A stretch of DNA of 64,000 bases. Origin: Sphingomonas panni. Its GTDB lineage: Bacteria; Pseudomonadota; Alphaproteobacteria; Sphingomonadales; Sphingomonadaceae. Made by a program: the position numbers and the translations under genes. The stretch covers positions 1-64,000 of the forward strand of contig NZ_JAKREU010000005.1 of the NCBI RefSeq assembly GCF_022664435.1. The letters are read 5' to 3'. This document shows positions 35,491 through 45,672 of the stretch, piece by piece (position 1 is the first letter of the stretch; every line of letters begins with the position of its first letter). A model generated the notes under the pieces. That model ran no database searches. It was not told where the DNA came from and was given only the letters and a program-made list of their open reading frames with translations.

Positions 35491-35561
35491 AAACGTCGAT
35501 TGGCCGCTTCCCTCCCCCACCCCCTTTTGTCAAGGCGCGGAACCCTTGCTATGCGGAGCCG

Positions 35562-36737
35562 ATGCACATCCATCCGTTGATCGAGGACAGCGCGACCCTC
35601 GCCGCCCTCTGTACCCGCCTCGCCCAGTCCGACTTCGTTGCCGTCGACACCGAGTTCATGCGCGAGAACAGCTATTGGCCGGAACTCTGCCTGATCCAGA
35701 TCGCCAATACCGAGGAAGCCGCCGCGATCGATCCGATGGCGCCGGGCATCGACCTGACCCCGCTGCTGAACCTGCTGACCGACAACGAGGACGTGCTGAA
35801 GGTCTTCCACGCCGGTGGGCAGGATATCGAGATCGTCTATAACCTGACCGGCAAGACCCCCTTTCCCCTGTTCGATACGCAGGTGGCGGCGATGGCGCTG
35901 GGTCAGGGGGAACAGGTCGGTTATTCGAACCTGGTCGATGCCTATCTGGGGATCACGGTCGACAAGGGCGCGCGCTTCACCGACTGGTCTAGGCGACCGC
36001 TCGACGACCGGCAGATCGACTATGCGATCGCCGACGTGACGCACCTGTCCGTCATTTTCCCCAAGATGCTGGGCAAGCTGCGCAAGACCGGGCGCGGGCT
36101 GTGGCTGGACGAGGAGATGGAACGGATCGCCGACCCGTCCAATTATTTCAACGATCCCGAGCAGGTGTGGCAGCGCATCCGCGTCAACAGCCGCAAGCCC
36201 GAGGTGCTGGGCCGGCTGAAGGCGCTGGGCAAATGGCGCGAGCTGGAGGCGCAAGGCAAGAACCTGCCGCGCGGGCGGATCGTCAAGGACGAGACGATCG
36301 CCGACCTGGCGGGCAATCCCCCGCGCAGGCAGAGCGATCTGGCCAAGGTGCGCGGGCTGTCGGCGGCATGGGCGCATAACGATATCGGCGGGCGGATGAT
36401 GGACGCGCTGGCCAGTGCCGCACCGTTGCCGGCCGACCAGATGCCGGGCCGCGACGAGCGCAAGCCGGCGCTGGGCAAGGAAGGGGCGCTGGTCGCCGAC
36501 CTGTTGAAGCTGCTGCTGAAGATCCGGGCGAACGAGATCAAGGTCGCGTCGCGGCTGCTGGCGCGTTCGGATGATCTGGAGGCGTTGGCCGCCGGGCAGC
36601 GTGACGGGCTGTCGATCCTGAACGGGTGGCGGTTCGAACAGTTCGGCCGCGACGCGCTGGCGCTGGTCGAGGGTCAGCTTGGGTTCACCGTGCTGGGTGG
36701 AAAGCTGAAGATGACCCGAGCGGAGGTAGTGGAATGA
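35562..36737 (+). CDS. rnd: Ribonuclease D
   Basis: The 391-residue 3'-5' exoribonuclease of the DEDD superfamily, involved in tRNA 3' maturation, has catalytic motifs FVAVDTEFMREN (DxE), LKVFHAGGQDIEIVY and DRQIDYAIADV. Two HRDC-like helical regions follow (for example GLWLDEEME... and IRANEIKVASRLLA). The ATG at 35,562 has a GCGGAG ribosome binding site. It overlaps the I78 inhibitor gene by 4 bp. Confidence 0.95.
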   Translation: MHIHPLIEDSATLAALCTRLAQSDFVAVDTEFMRENSYWPELCLIQIANTEEAAAIDPMAPGIDLTPLLNLLTDNEDVLKVFHAGGQDIEIVYNLTGKTPFPLFDTQVAAMALGQGEQVGYSNLVDAYLGITVDKGARFTDWSRRPLDDRQIDYAIADVTHLSVIFPKMLGKLRKTGRGLWLDEEMERIADPSNYFNDPEQVWQRIRVNSRKPEVLGRLKALGKWRELEAQGKNLPRGRIVKDETIADLAGNPPRRQSDLAKVRGLSAAWAHNDIGGRMMDALASAAPLPADQMPGRDERKPALGKEGALVADLLKLLLKIRANEIKVASRLLARSDDLEALAAGQRDGLSILNGWRFEQFGRDALALVEGQLGFTVLGGKLKMTRAEVVE

Positions 36738-37027
36738 AGCCGACCATCCTGATCGCAGCACTGGCGCTGGGCGCCTGCACGACGACGCAGCAGAGCGAGG
36801 GCGAGCGCGTGCCGGCGCTGACCGATTCGTGCGATACGAGCGCGCTGGCCGGGCTGGTCGGCAAGCCGTTTACGGTAGCGGTCGAGGCCGAGGCGAAGAA
36901 GCAGTCGGGGCTGACCAACGTCCGGGTGATCCGGCCGGGCATGGCGGTGACGATGGACTTCCGCCCCGACCGGCTGAACATCGACATCGATGAGAAGAAT
37001 GTCGTGACGGGATTTCGTTGCGGCTGA
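36734..37027 (+). CDS. I78 family peptidase inhibitor lipoprotein
   Basis: The 97-residue exported protein has a lipoprotein signal ending LALGAC (lipobox Cys near 15). The mature domain, ending in DFRPDRLNIDIDEKNVV with the terminal Cys, matches the I78 (elastase-type) inhibitor family, with the buried disulfide provided by C32 and the C-terminal C96. It starts within the rnd stop (ATGA). It probably guards envelope proteins against serine proteases; the target is unknown. Confidence 0.85.
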   Translation: MKPTILIAALALGACTTTQQSEGERVPALTDSCDTSALAGLVGKPFTVAVEAEAKKQSGLTNVRVIRPGMAVTMDFRPDRLNIDIDEKNVVTGFRCG

Positions 37028-37336
37028 GGTGCGAAAGTTGGCGATGTTGACAGGGCGTTGTTGGTTTGCGGCGGGTAATGCTGCGCTATTACAATTGCTT
37101 GTTTGAGTTTTCGGCTTCGGAAGTTTGCGTTTCTTTTCCTGGAGCGCATGGAACCGGGCGTCATCCCCGCGAAGGCTGGGATCTCCCGGTGGTAGCACGC
37201 AGCAGGAGCCGAGGGAGACCCCAGCCTTCGCTGGGGTGACGTGTGGGGCCGGCAGGACGTGCGGGCAGCGGGATGATCTGCGGTGTCAAAGAACGTCGCG
37301 AGCTTTGCAGATCTACGCCTTGTAGGAAAGCCGCCC
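37028..37336. other. 309-bp spacer with interspersed inverted repeat
   Basis: This spacer between rnd/I78 and the convergent ppx holds one clear feature: a long imperfect inverted repeat, with arms 37,159-37,187 and 37,213-37,241 (26 of 29 positions match). The remainder has no coding potential that I trust; the ORFs crossing it are frame shadows. Confidence 0.5.
37159..37241. repeat. Interspersed inverted repeat, CGTCAT family
   Basis: The left arm begins CGTCATCCCCGCGAAGGC and the right arm is its near-complement ending CAGCCTTCGCTGGGGTGACG, around a 25-bp loop. A related unit with the same CGTCAT-CCCGCGAAGGC core occurs at 46,645-46,740, which points to a dispersed REP-like element. Confidence 0.7.
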
Positions 37337-38833
37337 TCAGCGCGTGACGAGCGCCGCGTCCATGCCCATCGCGCTCGCCAGCGCGCGGTGGCGCTTCTGC
37401 ACCGCTTCGCCATAAAGCGCGGCATCGGCGGATGGCACGATCAGTTCCACCTGCCCCCGCTTGCGACGGACATCGGTGCGCTGGAGCGGGGTCGCGACAC
37501 CGCCGCTCAACCGCTGGCCGAGCCGCATCGCGAGACCCCAGCGATGCGCGGTCTCAAGTGCGGCGATCGGTGCCAGACGGCCGAGCGGTGCGGGTGGCCC
37601 GTCGGTCCCACCGCCGCCGAGACAGCTGTGCAGCGCCTGCGCCACGATCGCGCGACCGGCCGCGTCGATCGCGACCCAGTTGCCGTGAAGCGCGATCTCC
37701 ACGCCGCGTTCGGCGCGAAACTCGGGATTGGCGTGCCAGCCCACATCGGCCAGCAGGCAGGCGGCATGGCGCAGGCGCACGGCGGCAGGGGCATCGTCAG
37801 AGAAAAGCGGCGCGATCCATTTGTGGAGCAGGTCGCCATGTTCGACGAACCGGCCCTGCCGCGCCCCTTCATCATGGGCGGCGACGATCAACGGGTCCTG
37901 TTTGCGAATCGCAGGCGGAAGCGCGGCATAGAGCAGCCCTTCGCGCAGGCCATAGGCCGAAATCATGGTCGTCGCGCTGCCCAGTTGTCGCGCCATCGCG
38001 GTCAGCACCGCGGTCGCATTGTCGAGCGTCGGCACACGGCCGGCGGAGAGGTTGGGCACGGCCTTCAGGTCGCCGCGCGGGGTTTCGGCGATGATGCGCT
38101 CCAGTTCGGCGACGCGGGCCAGCGTCATGGTATAGCCATGCGCGATCGGCAGCGGATAGTCGGTCAGGTGCATGTCGAAGCGCGCCAGCGCCCGCCACGA
38201 TCCGCCGACCAGGTAGAAGGGCAACCCCTTCCCCCGCCCCGTCCAGCCGGCATCGGCCACCAGCCGCTGTACCACGCGGTCGAGTTCGCCCGCGCGCCGG
38301 TCGCGGATGGCCCCGATGCGCAACACGCCCAGCGGGAACGACACCCGGTCACCGATCTTGCCGTTCCTGATCCGCACCAGTTCGAGGCTGCCGCCGCCCA
38401 GATCGCCGACGATTCCGTCGGCATCGGGAATGGCGGACAGCACGCCGTTGCCGGCGGCCTGCGCCTCTTCCTCCCCCGACAGCGTCTCGACCGTCAGGCC
38501 CAGTGATTCGGCCAGTGCCACCAGTTCATGGCCATTGGCGGCATCGCGGACGGCGGCGGTGGCGACGGTACGGACCACCTCCACCTGCATTTCCCGGGTC
38601 AGCCATGCGAAGCGGCGCAGCGCGGTGCCGGCCAGTGCCATCGCGTCCGGTTCGATCCGGCCGGTTTCGGCGAGCGAACGGCCAAGCCCGGCCAAGACCT
38701 TTTCATTGAACAGCGTGGCCGGAATACGGTCCGGCCCGCCATAGACGACCAGCCGGATCGAGTTCGACCCGATGTCGATGATCGCGCTATGTGCCGCGCT
38801 GACCGGGCGGCTGATCCATGGCAGGCGGATCAA
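37337..38833 (-). CDS. ppx: Exopolyphosphatase / pppGpp phosphatase (Ppx/GppA)
   Basis: This 498-residue member of the sugar kinase/Hsp70 ATPase superfamily removes terminal phosphate from polyphosphate or pppGpp. The N-terminal [12 protein letters not shown] and [15 protein letters not shown] are the phosphate-binding motifs, and a C-terminal HD-like helical domain follows. The TTG start overlaps the ppk stop (TTGA), giving a ppk-ppx operon in which synthesis and breakdown of polyphosphate are co-expressed. Confidence 0.94.
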   Translation of the reverse strand: MIRLPWISRPVSAAHSAIIDIGSNSIRLVVYGGPDRIPATLFNEKVLAGLGRSLAETGRIEPDAMALAGTALRRFAWLTREMQVEVVRTVATAAVRDAANGHELVALAESLGLTVETLSGEEEAQAAGNGVLSAIPDADGIVGDLGGGSLELVRIRNGKIGDRVSFPLGVLRIGAIRDRRAGELDRVVQRLVADAGWTGRGKGLPFYLVGGSWRALARFDMHLTDYPLPIAHGYTMTLARVAELERIIAETPRGDLKAVPNLSAGRVPTLDNATAVLTAMARQLGSATTMISAYGLREGLLYAALPPAIRKQDPLIVAAHDEGARQGRFVEHGDLLHKWIAPLFSDDAPAAVRLRHAACLLADVGWHANPEFRAERGVEIALHGNWVAIDAAGRAIVAQALHSCLGGGGTDGPPAPLGRLAPIAALETAHRWGLAMRLGQRLSGGVATPLQRTDVRRKRGQVELIVPSADAALYGEAVQKRHRALASAMGMDAALVTR

Positions 38834-41004
38834 GCCGCGCCGTCCCGGGCCGCGCGCCAGGCGCGCAGCGACAGTTTCTGCGGTACGGTCGCCGACCCGC
38901 TCTCGATCGCCGCGCCACGTCCCGACAGCGACGGATTGGTCATGAAATAGCGGTGCAGGTTGAACGGCTTGTCGCCCTTCGCGACCCGGCGATAGCTACC
39001 GTCCGGCCCCAGTTCCCACGTCTGTTCGGTGTCGAGCAGGTTCGCGACCATCACCTGATCCAGCACCTGGTCGTGGACGGTCGGGTTGTTGATCGGCAGC
39101 AGATATTCGACACGGCGGTCGAAGTTGCGCGGCATCCAGTCGGCCGAGGAGACATAGACCAGCGCATCGTCGTTCGGTAGCGCCTGCCCGTTGCCGAAGC
39201 AATAAATACGACTGTGTTCAAGGAAGCGGCCGACGACCGACTTCACCCGGATATTTTCGGACATACCCGGCACGCCGGGGCGCAGGCAGCAGATGCCGCG
39301 CACGATCAGGTCGATCTGCACGCCCGCCGCCGATGCTTCGTACAGCTTGTCGATCAGCGCGGGGTCGACCAGCGAGTTCATCTTCAGCCAGATCGAGCCT
39401 TCGCCGCCGGTGCGCGCGGTCTGGATCTCACCCTCGATCAGTGCTTCCAGCCGGTTGCGCAGGTCGCGCGGCGAAATGGCCAGCTGTTGCAGCGACTGGG
39501 GTTCGACATAGCCGGTGATGTAGTTGAACACCTGCGCGGCATCGCGGCCGATCACCGGGTCGGCGGTGAAGAAGCTGAGGTCGGTATAGATGCGTGCGGT
39601 GATCGGGTGATAATTGCCGGTGCCGAAGTGGCAATAGGTGCGATAGCCCTGCTCCTCCCGCCGGACGACCATCGAGATCTTCGCGTGGGTCTTCCACTCG
39701 ATAAAGCCATAGACGACCTGCACGCCGGCCCGTTCGAGCACCGAGGCGAGGTTGAGATTCTGCTCTTCGTCGAAGCGGGCCTTCAGCTCGACGACGGCGG
39801 TCACCGACTTGCCGGCCTCAGCGGCGGCGACCAGCGCGGCGACGACGGCGGATTGCTTGCCGGCGCGGTACAACGTCTGCTTGATGGCGACGACATCGGG
39901 GTCGGCGGCGGCCTGTTTGAGGAAGGCCAGCACCACGTCGAAGGTTTCATAGGGGTGATGGACGACGATGTCCTTCGCCCGGATCGCCGCGAAACAGTCG
40001 CCGCCATATTCGCGGATGCGTTCGGGGAAACGGGGCGAGAAAGGCGGGAACTTCAGGTCGGGGCGATCTTCCGCCACCAGCATCGACAGATCGCCGATGC
40101 CGAGGAAGCCGCCGGTTTCGGTAATGAGCGCGTCGCTGCCGCCCATTTCGTCGCGCAGCAGCTGGACCAGTTCGTCGGAAATGCCCGATTCGATCTCGAG
40201 GCGGATGATCCGGCCGCGACGGCGGCGTTTGATCGCGGTGCGGAAATAGAGGACGAGGTCCTCGGCCTCCTCCTCCAGTTCGATATCGCTGTCGCGGATC
40301 ACGCGGAACGCGGCGGAGGCGCGCACGGTATAGCCGGGAAAGAACAGGTCGGAGAAATGGCGCAGGATCGTTTCGATCGCGACATAGCGCGCGGCCTTGC
40401 CCGGCAGGCGGACGAAGCGCGGCATGGCCGGCGGCAGCAGGACGACCTCGCGCACCTCGACATCGTCCGAGCGGCGGATCAGGTCGAACAGCATCGCCGA
40501 GCCGAGGTTCGGGATGAAGGGAAACGGGTGCGCCGGATCGAGCGCCTGCGGGGTCAGGACCGGAAAAACCTGTTCGCGGAAATGCCGCTCCAGCCAGACT
40601 TCGGTTTCGCCGTGGATGGCGTCCGCGCCCAGCACGAAGATATCCGCCTCCGCCAGCGCGGCGGCGATGTCGCGCCAGATACGCTGCTGGCTGTCGACCA
40701 GCCCGGCGGCATCGACGGTGATCGCGGCGAGCTGTTGCGAGGGGGTGAGGCCGTCGACCGATTCATGGCCGACCCCCTGGTTCTGCTGCCCCTTCAGCCC
40801 CGCGACGCGGACCATGAAGAATTCGTCGATGTTCGTCGCCGAAATCGACAGGAAGCGCAGGCGTTCGAGCAGCGGATGATCCGGGTTGCAGGCTTCGTCG
40901 AGCACGCGGCGATTGAACGCCAGCCATGACAGTTCGCGGTTGAAATAGCGGGCTTCCGGCGCGGCGGCGACGGTCGTGCGGGCGGAGGGGACCGGATCGT
41001 TCAC
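38830..41004 (-). CDS. ppk: Polyphosphate kinase 1
   Basis: This 724-residue Ppk1 reversibly builds polyphosphate from ATP. The N domain starts [18 protein letters not shown]. The phosphorylated His lies in [20 protein letters not shown], and a second conserved His in [11 protein letters not shown]... precedes it; the C-terminal phospholipase-D-like half has [15 protein letters not shown]. It overlaps hdaA by 4 bp. Confidence 0.96.
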   Translation of the reverse strand: MNDPVPSARTTVAAAPEARYFNRELSWLAFNRRVLDEACNPDHPLLERLRFLSISATNIDEFFMVRVAGLKGQQNQGVGHESVDGLTPSQQLAAITVDAAGLVDSQQRIWRDIAAALAEADIFVLGADAIHGETEVWLERHFREQVFPVLTPQALDPAHPFPFIPNLGSAMLFDLIRRSDDVEVREVVLLPPAMPRFVRLPGKAARYVAIETILRHFSDLFFPGYTVRASAAFRVIRDSDIELEEEAEDLVLYFRTAIKRRRRGRIIRLEIESGISDELVQLLRDEMGGSDALITETGGFLGIGDLSMLVAEDRPDLKFPPFSPRFPERIREYGGDCFAAIRAKDIVVHHPYETFDVVLAFLKQAAADPDVVAIKQTLYRAGKQSAVVAALVAAAEAGKSVTAVVELKARFDEEQNLNLASVLERAGVQVVYGFIEWKTHAKISMVVRREEQGYRTYCHFGTGNYHPITARIYTDLSFFTADPVIGRDAAQVFNYITGYVEPQSLQQLAISPRDLRNRLEALIEGEIQTARTGGEGSIWLKMNSLVDPALIDKLYEASAAGVQIDLIVRGICCLRPGVPGMSENIRVKSVVGRFLEHSRIYCFGNGQALPNDDALVYVSSADWMPRNFDRRVEYLLPINNPTVHDQVLDQVMVANLLDTEQTWELGPDGSYRRVAKGDKPFNLHRYFMTNPSLSGRGAAIESGSATVPQKLSLRAWRAARDGAA

Positions 41005-41639
41005 AGCAGGCGGTCCAGCAACAACGGGCTGGACGCCAGCGCGGCACGCGCGGTCGGGATCGTCAAACGGCGCGTCGAGCGCAACATCGCATCTTCCTCC
41101 AAAGCCTCGACGATCCGAAGCACCGCAAGGTGGCTCCGTTCGACGCGGCGGGCAAGCCAGCGCACGACATCCGGCGCGGCGACCAGCTCCTTCCTGTCGA
41201 ACAGATATTGCAGCAATGTTTCGATCAGCAGCTCATCGGGCGCTTCCAGCCGCAGGACCGGCGTTGCTCCCATGCGCGATCGGAGGTCGGGCAGGCCGAT
41301 CCGCCAGATCGGCGGCGGGGCATCGGCGACGATCAGCAGCGGCTGTCCCTCGCTTTGCGCACGGTTCCAGGCGTGGAACAGTTCGGTTTCGTTCCACCGT
41401 TCCGCATCGTCGGCGATGGTCCCGCCACTGCGGGCGACGAACGAACGGGCCAGCAGCGTCCGCCCCGATTTGCGCGGGCCGACCAGCAGCGCGGCCTTGA
41501 CCGGCCACGTCTCCCAATGGTCGAGGTGATGGACGGCGGCTTCGTTCGACGGCCCCACGAGGAACAGGTCCTGCCGGGCGCCGGCGGGCAGTTCGAGGGA
41601 GAAGGAAAGCTGGGCCGAACCGGGACGCGACTGGGTCAT
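41001..41639 (-). CDS. hdaA: HdaA, regulatory inactivator of DnaA
   Basis: The 212-residue DnaA-like AAA+ protein starts at ATG 41,639. The beta-clamp-binding motif QLSFSL is near the N-terminus (residues 10-15) and the P-loop reads GPRKSGRT (54-61), with Arg where Lys is expected. Sensor 2 and lid regions follow. HdaA stimulates DnaA-ATP hydrolysis with the clamp to limit re-initiation. It follows the DUF2066 gene with a 4-bp overlap and precedes ppk. Confidence 0.9.
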   Translation of the reverse strand: MTQSRPGSAQLSFSLELPAGARQDLFLVGPSNEAAVHHLDHWETWPVKAALLVGPRKSGRTLLARSFVARSGGTIADDAERWNETELFHAWNRAQSEGQPLLIVADAPPPIWRIGLPDLRSRMGATPVLRLEAPDELLIETLLQYLFDRKELVAAPDVVRWLARRVERSHLAVLRIVEALEEDAMLRSTRRLTIPTARAALASSPLLLDRLL

Positions 41640-42877
41640 CCCTGCGGCGTACTCGGCGCAGGGGGCGCGACCGGCGCGGCACGGCGACGGATGCGCAGGA
41701 CTCCGTCGCCCGGCTGGACCTGCCATCCGCGCGCTTCCAGCGCGGCCGTCAGGATCGCGGCATCGCCGTCGAAGGTGACGCGGAGCACCGATACGCCGCC
41801 GAGCGCCAGGCTGGAGGTCGCGGCGGAGCGGACGCCGGGTACCGCACGCAACGCCGCTTCGGTCGATTCGACGGCAGCGACGTTGGGGGTATCGGCCTGG
41901 ATCGACAGCGTGATCGCTTCGGCCGCAGGACCGGGCGTCGGCGTGGCGTTGGGATCGGGGATGGTCGGGTCGGAGAGGTCTTCCTCGACCGGGGTGACCG
42001 GCGTGCCGGGCGGAGGTGCTGCGAGGACGACGTCGGGCCGCAGCGTGCCGGCCTGCAGTGCCTGCTGATACATGGCGTCGATCCGGCGGACGCCTTCGTC
42101 GAGGAGCGCGGGCACGGCGTCGCCCTGCTCGACCCGCAGCGAGAAGCTGCCGAGCAGGCGGTTGTCGGGACCATAGCCGGCGGTGAAGGTACCGATCACC
42201 GGCCCGCCCGGCCATTGGCGGTAGAGGCGGACCTGCGGGATCAATACGTCGGACGCGCCATATTGGTTGAGGACGGTGCGCCACCAGCCTCGTCCGCGCC
42301 GCGTGACCTGTCCGGCGTTCAGCAACAGGCCGTCCGCCCCGGTTCCGCTGGGCCGGACATAGTCCATCACGCTGCCGCCGGTGCGGAACCGCGCCCACGC
42401 CGCCTGCCACGGGGTCGCGCGTTCGAATACCGTGCCGGTGCCGCCGTCCCAGATGAGGGGGAGGACCAGCATGGCGGGGCTGCGTTCGGAAACCCCGGCA
42501 ACGCCCAGGATCGACGCGGCGCGCCCACGATTGAACAGCACGCCCAGCCGCGCGATGTAGCGCTTCGGCCCGATCTGTTCGCTCTCGACGACGATCCCGC
42601 TGACCAGCGAATCGAGCGTACCGTCGGGCAGCGAGCGCGCTTGCCCGGTCAGGCGCTGCGACAGCATCTGCCAGCCCTTGCGCTGCGCGATGCGCCAGCC
42701 GGCGGTGCGCGCCGCTTCGGCCGATGGACCGGCGACGTCGACGCGGACCCCGTTCACCTCGAAACTGCCCGAGCTGTCGATCGCGGCGACACCGCCCTGT
42801 TGCGCCACGACCGCGCCGGTGGCGACGACGCCCAGGGCGACGGCGGCAAGGAAGCGGCGGGGCTGATACGAAGTCAT
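41636..42877 (-). CDS. DUF2066 domain exported protein
   Basis: This 413-residue periplasmic or membrane-associated protein starts at ATG 42,877, followed by a signal peptide (RRFLAAVALGVVATGAVVA). DUF2066 occupies the first part (RTAGWRIAQRKGWQMLSQRL; LLPLIWDGGTG). The C-terminus is Pro-rich with a putative ferredoxin-like segment. It is conserved upstream of hdaA and divergent from purM in alphaproteobacteria; the function is unknown. Confidence 0.85.
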   Translation of the reverse strand: MTSYQPRRFLAAVALGVVATGAVVAQQGGVAAIDSSGSFEVNGVRVDVAGPSAEAARTAGWRIAQRKGWQMLSQRLTGQARSLPDGTLDSLVSGIVVESEQIGPKRYIARLGVLFNRGRAASILGVAGVSERSPAMLVLPLIWDGGTGTVFERATPWQAAWARFRTGGSVMDYVRPSGTGADGLLLNAGQVTRRGRGWWRTVLNQYGASDVLIPQVRLYRQWPGGPVIGTFTAGYGPDNRLLGSFSLRVEQGDAVPALLDEGVRRIDAMYQQALQAGTLRPDVVLAAPPPGTPVTPVEEDLSDPTIPDPNATPTPGPAAEAITLSIQADTPNVAAVESTEAALRAVPGVRSAATSSLALGGVSVLRVTFDGDAAILTAALEARGWQVQPGDGVLRIRRRAAPVAPPAPSTPQG

Positions 42878-42936
42878 GCCCGCCTTTTGACGAAGCAGGC
42901 GTGGAAATCCAAGCGCGATGTGGCTAACCGGCAATC

Positions 42937-44043
42937 ATGAGCAACGAAGCGGACCGCGGCGGCGGCTATACCTACGCACAGGCAGGCGTATCGATCGCGG
43001 CGGGCAATGCCCTCGTCCGCGCCATCGGGCCGTTGGCGAAATCGACGCGGCGTCCCGGGGCGGACGCGGAACTGGGCGGGTTCGGCGGGGTGTTCGATCC
43101 CAAGGCCGCCGGGTTCAAGGACCCGTTGCTGGTTGCCGCGAACGACGGCGTCGGCACCAAGCTGAAGTTGGCGATCGAGCATAACGCGCATGACGGCGTT
43201 GGCATCGACCTGGTGGCGATGTGCGCCAACGACCTGATCGTGCAGGGTGCCGAGCCGCTGTTCTTCCTCGATTACTATGCGACCGGCAAATTGGTCGCGG
43301 AAACGGCCGAGCGGGTCGTGGGGTCGATTGCCGAGGGCTGCCGTCAGGCGGGCTGCGCGCTGATCGGTGGCGAGACGGCGGAAATGCCGGGCATGTATGA
43401 GGGCGAGGATTACGACCTTGCCGGTTTCTGCGTTGGGGCGGTCGAGCGTGAGCAGCTGCTGACCGGGGACAAGGTTGCGGTCGGCGACGTGATCCTGGGC
43501 CTTGCTTCGTCGGGGGTGCATTCGAACGGCTTTTCGCTGGTACGGCGACTTGCCAGCGACAAGGGGTGGAAGCTCGACCGCCCTGCCCTGTTCGATCAGG
43601 ACGTGCTGCTGATCGACGCGCTGATGGCACCGACGAAGATTTACGTGAAGCCTCTGCTGCCGCTGCTGCGCGAGGGCCGCATTCATGGCCTCGCGCATAT
43701 CACCGGCGGGGGGTTGCTGGAGAATTTACCGCGCGTCCTGCCCGACGGCGCCCATGCGCAGGTCGATGCCGATGCGTGGGAACAGCCGCGGTTGATGGCG
43801 TTCCTGCAGGCGCAGGGCAATATCGAGCCGGAGGAGATGGCGCGGACGTTCAACTGCGGCATCGGCATGGCGGTACTGGTCGCGGCGAACGATGCCGACG
43901 CGGTCGCGGCGGCGCTGGCGGAAGCGGGCGAGACGGTGGTGCGGATCGGTACCGTCGAAGCGGGCGACAAGGGCTGCACCGTGAAGGGCAGCGCCGGCAC
44001 CTGGAGCGCGCGTGCCGACTGGAGCGCGACGCACCTTGGCTAA
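42937..44043 (+). CDS. purM: Phosphoribosylformylglycinamidine cyclo-ligase
   Basis: This 368-residue AIR synthetase performs step 5 of purine synthesis. Motifs are [32 protein letters not shown] (nucleotide loop), [21 protein letters not shown] and [10 protein letters not shown]. It is divergent from the DUF2066-hdaA operon (59-bp gap) and overlaps purN, the usual purMN operon. Confidence 0.97.
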   Translation: MSNEADRGGGYTYAQAGVSIAAGNALVRAIGPLAKSTRRPGADAELGGFGGVFDPKAAGFKDPLLVAANDGVGTKLKLAIEHNAHDGVGIDLVAMCANDLIVQGAEPLFFLDYYATGKLVAETAERVVGSIAEGCRQAGCALIGGETAEMPGMYEGEDYDLAGFCVGAVEREQLLTGDKVAVGDVILGLASSGVHSNGFSLVRRLASDKGWKLDRPALFDQDVLLIDALMAPTKIYVKPLLPLLREGRIHGLAHITGGGLLENLPRVLPDGAHAQVDADAWEQPRLMAFLQAQGNIEPEEMARTFNCGIGMAVLVAANDADAVAAALAEAGETVVRIGTVEAGDKGCTVKGSAGTWSARADWSATHLG

Positions 44044-44605
44044 GCACCGTGTCGGGGTCCTGATTTCGGGGCGCGGGTCGAACATGGCGGCGCTGGTCGC
44101 GGCGGCCGAGGCGGCGGACTGCCCGTATGAGGTGGTGCTGGTGGCGTCGGACAAACCTGATGCCGCCGGTCTAAACCACGCCGCCGGACAAGGCATCGCG
44201 ACCTTCGCGCATTCGCCCAAGGGCATCCCCAAGGCGGAATATGAGGCGGCCATCGATGGCGCCCTGCGCGAAGCGGGCGTCGAGACGATCGCGCTGGCGG
44301 GCTATATGCGGTTGCTGTCGGGCAACTTCGTGGCGAAGTGGCGTGACCGGATCGTCAATATCCACCCTTCGCTGCTGCCGGCGTACAAGGGGCTGGACAC
44401 CCACGCACGGGCGATCGCGGCGGGCGACCGGGAAGCCGGTTGTTCGGTGCATGTCGTCACCGAAGAACTGGATGCCGGGAGCGTATTGGCGCAGGCGCGC
44501 GTTCCGATCCTGCCCGACGATACCGCCGATACCCTGGCGGCCCGGGTGCTGGTGGAGGAACATCGCCTCTACCCGCGAACGCTGGCGGAGTTTGTGACCC
44601 GATGA
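44036..44605 (+). CDS. purN: Phosphoribosylglycinamide formyltransferase
   Basis: This 189-residue GAR transformylase (formyl-THF-dependent, step 3) has the motif [15 protein letters not shown], catalytic His in [16 protein letters not shown] and the late Asp in [11 protein letters not shown] chose the TTG at 44,036 (LAKHRVGVL), overlapping the purM stop; a GTG at 44,012 would add eight residues. It overlaps the next small gene by 4 bp. Confidence 0.93.
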   Translation: MAKHRVGVLISGRGSNMAALVAAAEAADCPYEVVLVASDKPDAAGLNHAAGQGIATFAHSPKGIPKAEYEAAIDGALREAGVETIALAGYMRLLSGNFVAKWRDRIVNIHPSLLPAYKGLDTHARAIAAGDREAGCSVHVVTEELDAGSVLAQARVPILPDDTADTLAARVLVEEHRLYPRTLAEFVTR

Positions 44606-44862
44606 CCGAGATGCTCGACCTGATCCGTGAAGCCGCGAAAGTGTTGCCGGCAACCGAGGAGCGCGATGCAGGCGAGGCGACCGTCTTTGCCGTCGAGGGC
44701 AATGATTTCGCGCGAATCATCGGCGACAGCGTGACCGTGCGCGGTGACGACGGCTGGACGGCGATCGACGCCGACAGCGATCCTGCCGCCGTCGAAGATG
44801 CGGTCGCCCATGCATGGGAACTGGCCGCCCCCCGCGCGCTGCTGGAGGCCGGCGGACGGTGA
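44602..44862 (+). CDS. Small acidic hypothetical protein
   Basis: This 86-residue acidic protein was not recognised. It has a hydrophilic alternation of strands and helices (FAVEGNDFARIIGDSVTVRG then AHAWELAAP) and no membrane segment. It starts inside the purN stop and ends inside the next GTG start, so it is translated as part of the purMN operon, which supports it being real. Confidence 0.65.
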   Translation: MTEMLDLIREAAKVLPATEERDAGEATVFAVEGNDFARIIGDSVTVRGDDGWTAIDADSDPAAVEDAVAHAWELAAPRALLEAGGR

Positions 44863-45461
44863 GCGACGCCGAAGAGGCGCGGGCCGAACGGCGGCGCTGG
44901 ATCACGCTGGCCGAGGGCGTGGCGGTTGCCGGCGTCGTGATCGGCGGACTGACCTTATGGAACAACGTGTCGGAGCGGCGGACGGCGGATGCCGAGCGTG
45001 CAGCGGAGCGGGCGTCGTCGGCCAAGGCCAGGGCGGCGCTGGCGATCGTCGCGACGCCGGACGGCGATGGCGAGCGGCTGGTACTCAACGCGGCCGACCG
45101 ACGGATCGAGCGGATCGACGTGACGTTTCCCCCGGCCCTGAAGGTGCCGGGCAAGTCGGCGGTCGGGGACGTGGCGATCGCGGCGGACTGGGTCCGCGCG
45201 CCGTTGCTGGCGATCACCGATGGCGGGGCGGATGCGATCGAAGGGCGGTTGCCGGTCGCGGTTACCGCGACATGGTGGGACGTGGATAGCCAGCGTCAGT
45301 CGAGCGCGATCTACGACCTGGTGTTCGCGACGCATGGGCGGATCGTCGGCGGGCGGTCGTTGAAGCTGGTGGCGCTGGCGCGGCGCGAGAGAGCGACCGG
45401 TGGGGTCGGGCGGCGGCTGGATACGCTGTGGGCGCAGGAATTGGGGCGGTTGGCGGGGTAA
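44859..45461 (+). CDS. Single-pass membrane hypothetical protein
   Basis: The 200-residue protein uses a GTG that overlaps the previous stop (GTGA). A positively charged N-terminus precedes one transmembrane helix (EGVAVAGVVIGGLTLW, about residues 18-34) and a coiled, charged stretch rich in Arg and Glu; the rest looks like a beta-sandwich in the periplasm. I do not recognise the family. It completes the purMN transcription unit. Confidence 0.65.
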   Translation: MSDAEEARAERRRWITLAEGVAVAGVVIGGLTLWNNVSERRTADAERAAERASSAKARAALAIVATPDGDGERLVLNAADRRIERIDVTFPPALKVPGKSAVGDVAIAADWVRAPLLAITDGGADAIEGRLPVAVTATWWDVDSQRQSSAIYDLVFATHGRIVGGRSLKLVALARRERATGGVGRRLDTLWAQELGRLAG

Positions 45462-45497
45462 GGCTGCTATCCCCCGATCCTACGCCTTCCCGTTTGC

Positions 45498-45602
45498 TTC
45501 GAGCGCAGGTTCGAGCCTGTCGAGAACCGTAGTCGAGAAGGGGTTGCCCCAAACGCCGAGTTCTCGACAGACGCTTCTCGACAAGCTCGAAGCTGCTCGA
45601 AC
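45498..45602. repeat. Interspersed inverted repeat, TTCGAGC/TGTCGAGAA family
   Basis: The left part (45,498-45,540, with TTCGAGCCTGTCGAGAAC) and right part (about 45,559-45,602, with GTTCTCGACAGACGCTTCTC) are imperfect reverse complements around a short loop. It lies between the convergent hypothetical and ndk genes. The TTCGAG-TGTCGAGAA motif is a familiar dispersed repeat in sphingomonad-type genomes, by recollection only. Confidence 0.6.
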
Positions 45603-45633
45603 CGAACGGTGTGGGTTGGGTTAGGGTAAACAA

Positions 45634-45668
45634 GAAAAAAGCCCGCCTCCACGTCGGAAGCGGGCCTT
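45634..45668 (-). terminator. Intrinsic terminator of ndk
   Basis: On the minus strand the sequence is GCCCGC, loop, GGCGGGC then TTTTTTC, a classic GC stem followed by a T-tract 23 bp past the ndk stop. Confidence 0.9.
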
Positions 45669-45672
45669 TCGC

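Noticed and set aside
35441-35500. CRISPR array
   Set aside because: Two repeat-like hairpins exist, but they are not separated by a spacer, are not identical, and there are no cas genes. Kept only as a repeat feature.
39214-40929. 571-codon open frame antisense to ppk
   Set aside because: Composition is typical of an antisense shadow; ppk on the minus strand has all family motifs.
41001-42410. 469-residue version of HdaA
   Set aside because: The N-terminal half is an out-of-frame reading of the DUF2066 gene; the DnaA-like protein with its clamp-binding motif begins at 41,639.
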